The notes under the pieces: model-generated
What the model was told of the DNA's origin: nothing
The model's input: the letters and a program-made list of their open reading frames with translations, nothing else
Databases searched by the model: none
Source of the DNA: Oligoflexales bacterium
Lineage (GTDB): Bacteria; Bdellovibrionota; Oligoflexia; Oligoflexales; Oligoflexaceae
Direction of reading: 5' to 3'
NCBI GenBank assembly: GCA_015232735.1
Contig: JADFZC010000130.1
Span: 1-7,043, forward strand
DNA: 7,043 bases
Part shown: positions 6,601 through 7,043 of the stretch, piece after piece
Layout of the letters: the number at the start of each line of letters is the position of its first letter
Position numbering within the stretch: the first letter of the stretch is position 1
Position numbers and translations under genes: made by a program

Positions 6601-7043
6601 GTAATCTCGAATTAATAGAAAAAGAAAAAAGTTATAGAGTATCATAACCGCTATTATGCCATAATAAATACCTAGTGTAATAAGCTCCTTTGATTTTGCA
6701 GACTGAAAAATTTCAGGGGTCCATAGAATTAAAGGAAAAGCCATTGAATTTGCGCTTTTGCTTCGAAGCAATAAAAGAAGCCTGCCATTCTGTTCTATTG
6801 TGACAGGAAATACAAAATTTTGATGATCTACCGGCCTTTGATAGTATGAATAGTGATCGCCGGTTTCTGTAATACGAATCAAGCCCTGCTCGTTGAATTC
6901 ATAAAATTCAATGAAATCATGATAGTGATATGCCAGTTCAAGAAAAAAATTCCGCCTCTTTTCATATTCATTTTTAATAAAGACTCTTATCCAATATGTT
7001 GAATTTGTATATCCAAAACCAGGTGGTTTCTCTTTCCGATATT
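3682..7043 (-). CDS. 7TMR-DISM hybrid histidine kinase with two receiver domains and a cyclase-like domain (5' end missing)
   Basis: Membrane sensor of a phosphorelay. The frame is open to the right edge, so the TTG at 6882 is not the start; 1,119 residues are visible. Counting from that TTG codon as residue 1: residues before it (GFGYTNSTYWIRVFI and on) to about 60 form a 7TMR-DISMED2 extracytoplasmic domain; about 66-270 is the seven-helix 7TMR-DISM membrane domain; 270-312 a charged coiled coil; HisKA with SHELRTPL (322-329, phospho-acceptor His323); HATPase_c with N-box NYLSNALKYV (440-449), DNGMGI (472-477) and GTGIGLAL (502-509); 545-665 a degenerate receiver-like domain; an acidic linker; an intact receiver (711-828) with D717/D718, phospho-acceptor D761, T791 and K813; and a class III cyclase homology domain (875-1055). 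In the last, the first metal Asp is Thr883, the IGD motif reads EDG (925-927) and the catalytic Arg after VN is Ser1010, so it is probably inactive. His323-to-D761 phosphotransfer is inferred; the ligand is unknown. The part before about residue 255 is markedly AT-rich. It ends in TAG, 178 bases before the ATPase gene. Confidence 0.93.
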   Translation of the reverse strand, partial: YRKEKPPGFGYTNSTYWIRVFIKNEYEKRRNFFLELAYHYHDFIEFYEFNEQGLIRITETGDHYSYYQRPVDHQNFVFPVTIEQNGRLLLLLRSKSANSMAFPLILWTPEIFQSAKSKELITLGIYYGIIAVMILYNFFLFLLIRDYSYFIYVLYVISYLIYQTGANGLDFRFLWPENIFLANFSIFISISLVDILFPFFTQVFLQTKKREVIFNYLINVILYPWAITGLIFALSGSKYCGPIILSFQTVAAPLVLVIGTVSWVKGYRSAKFYVIAFSVFLIGSFFYALKGLGILPLNIFTEYSGQMGSAAEIVLLSFALGDKIRIEQKEAQKNIEELNNNLEKKVEEKTSELKEANRKLTETDKYKTSFFQNISHELRTPLTLILNPIENAMDMYPSDKNISTALKNSKRLLRLVNQLLDFQKYSIAGTKLDLIPVDLTRLIVSAGDYFREAAAKRNVEFILKINDEIHEGQDHRKIFINGQVDALEKIIFNYLSNALKYVRENGEIILSLQHLENEAVISVRDNGMGITDENMKKLFKLFSQADDQASRSYEGTGIGLALTKELTEGMGGTVDAVSVYGEGSCFSARFPVLKVEMPVIDLVTVLGDGSVQEELVKAARSAGEIQSVRSFSDLLEVGKTFGRCRIETLLTDHTMLGVLGNKVLKEIHEKNAGMKIFLLRSGRDGSQPEDMMIMDMVARGFAAPWDISGIAGEISRWVGEKRKDAQVPAAGEHKIKDWLLADTEVSSAGEKEIALEDGGEDATEHILVVDDNMDMLHLVSGYLREDNYRVSTVLNGKEALDRCQSLKPDLIITDWMMPVMSGPELLQNIKEDKTLSSIPVILLTAKSDETSKKEGTRFGADAFLGKPFDHVELSSLVRNLLKLKKGEREITSLNREIAGGVLRRFLPPELIEQVLKGDSVFDRKPKNTNVTILIATLSHFKDEMGELGPENFADLMNDFYTEMTKIIFSNHGIIDRLEDGSIRALFGVPVEQEPEIQSENAARSALDMEKRLFDLMPKWNKTYGLSLSHRMIIHQGKAVVGMVGSLLRTDYTAAGPEVNFIRSIEGYVKDGEILITKQARDYLRADMWVRHEPIDVQGSDKKLTVARVTNPASQAKKAV

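Noticed and set aside
6880..6882. TTG as the start of the large sensor gene
   Set aside because: The frame stays open to the window edge and the 53 upstream residues, including TYWIRVFI, belong to the 7TMR-DISMED2 domain.
2373..7043. Sensor kinase and ATPase as one operon
   Set aside because: They are co-directional, but a 178-base gap with a promoter-like site and operator repeats argues for separate control; co-transcription is not excluded.

Overview
The window is bacterial and holds three protein-coding genes, two of them cut by the window edges. The layout is: a 5'-truncated uvrA on the plus strand (1-2358); an AAA/STAND-type ATPase on the minus strand (2373-3503), convergent with uvrA across a 14-base gap; a 178-base intergenic stretch (3504-3681) with a short array of 36-base-spaced palindromic repeats and a plausible promoter for the ATPase; and a very large multidomain sensor protein on the minus strand (3682-7043) that runs off the right edge. 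No rRNA, tRNA, insertion sequence or CRISPR array was seen. Apart from the 178-base gap there is almost no non-coding DNA.

The organism cannot be named from this window. The use of GTG starts, the roughly 50-57% G+C of most of uvrA and of the kinase core, the AGG/AGA-rich arginine usage, and a 7TMR-DISM receptor fused to a hybrid histidine kinase and a class III cyclase-like domain would fit an environmental, signalling-rich Gram-negative such as a deltaproteobacterium (Desulfobacterota) or a spirochaete. This is a weak inference. The uvrA gene is a housekeeping anchor and suggests chromosomal DNA.

The large sensor (1,119 residues visible) reads, from N to C: 7TMR-DISMED2 extracytoplasmic domain (partial), seven-helix membrane domain, coiled coil, HisKA, HATPase_c, a degenerate receiver-like domain, an acidic linker, an intact receiver, and a C-terminal class III nucleotidyl cyclase homology domain. 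The kinase and second receiver keep their key residues. The cyclase homology domain lacks both metal-binding aspartates and the catalytic arginine at their usual places, so it is probably a pseudo-cyclase. Base composition drops sharply at about position 6120, inside the gene, so that the sensor half is AT-rich (22-35% G+C in sampled lines) and the signalling half is not. This suggests a mosaic gene.

The ATPase is a compact P-loop protein with a C-terminal winged-helix region and lower G+C than uvrA. Its promoter region carries two perfect 22-base repeats and one degenerate copy at an exact 36-base period, each perfect copy centred on the palindrome TTAACA-AAAC-TGTTAA. This looks like a multi-site operator. 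The most unusual elements of the window are this operator array and the pseudo-cyclase hybrid kinase. Whether the two minus-strand genes act together is not shown: they are co-directional, but the ATPase appears to have its own promoter.
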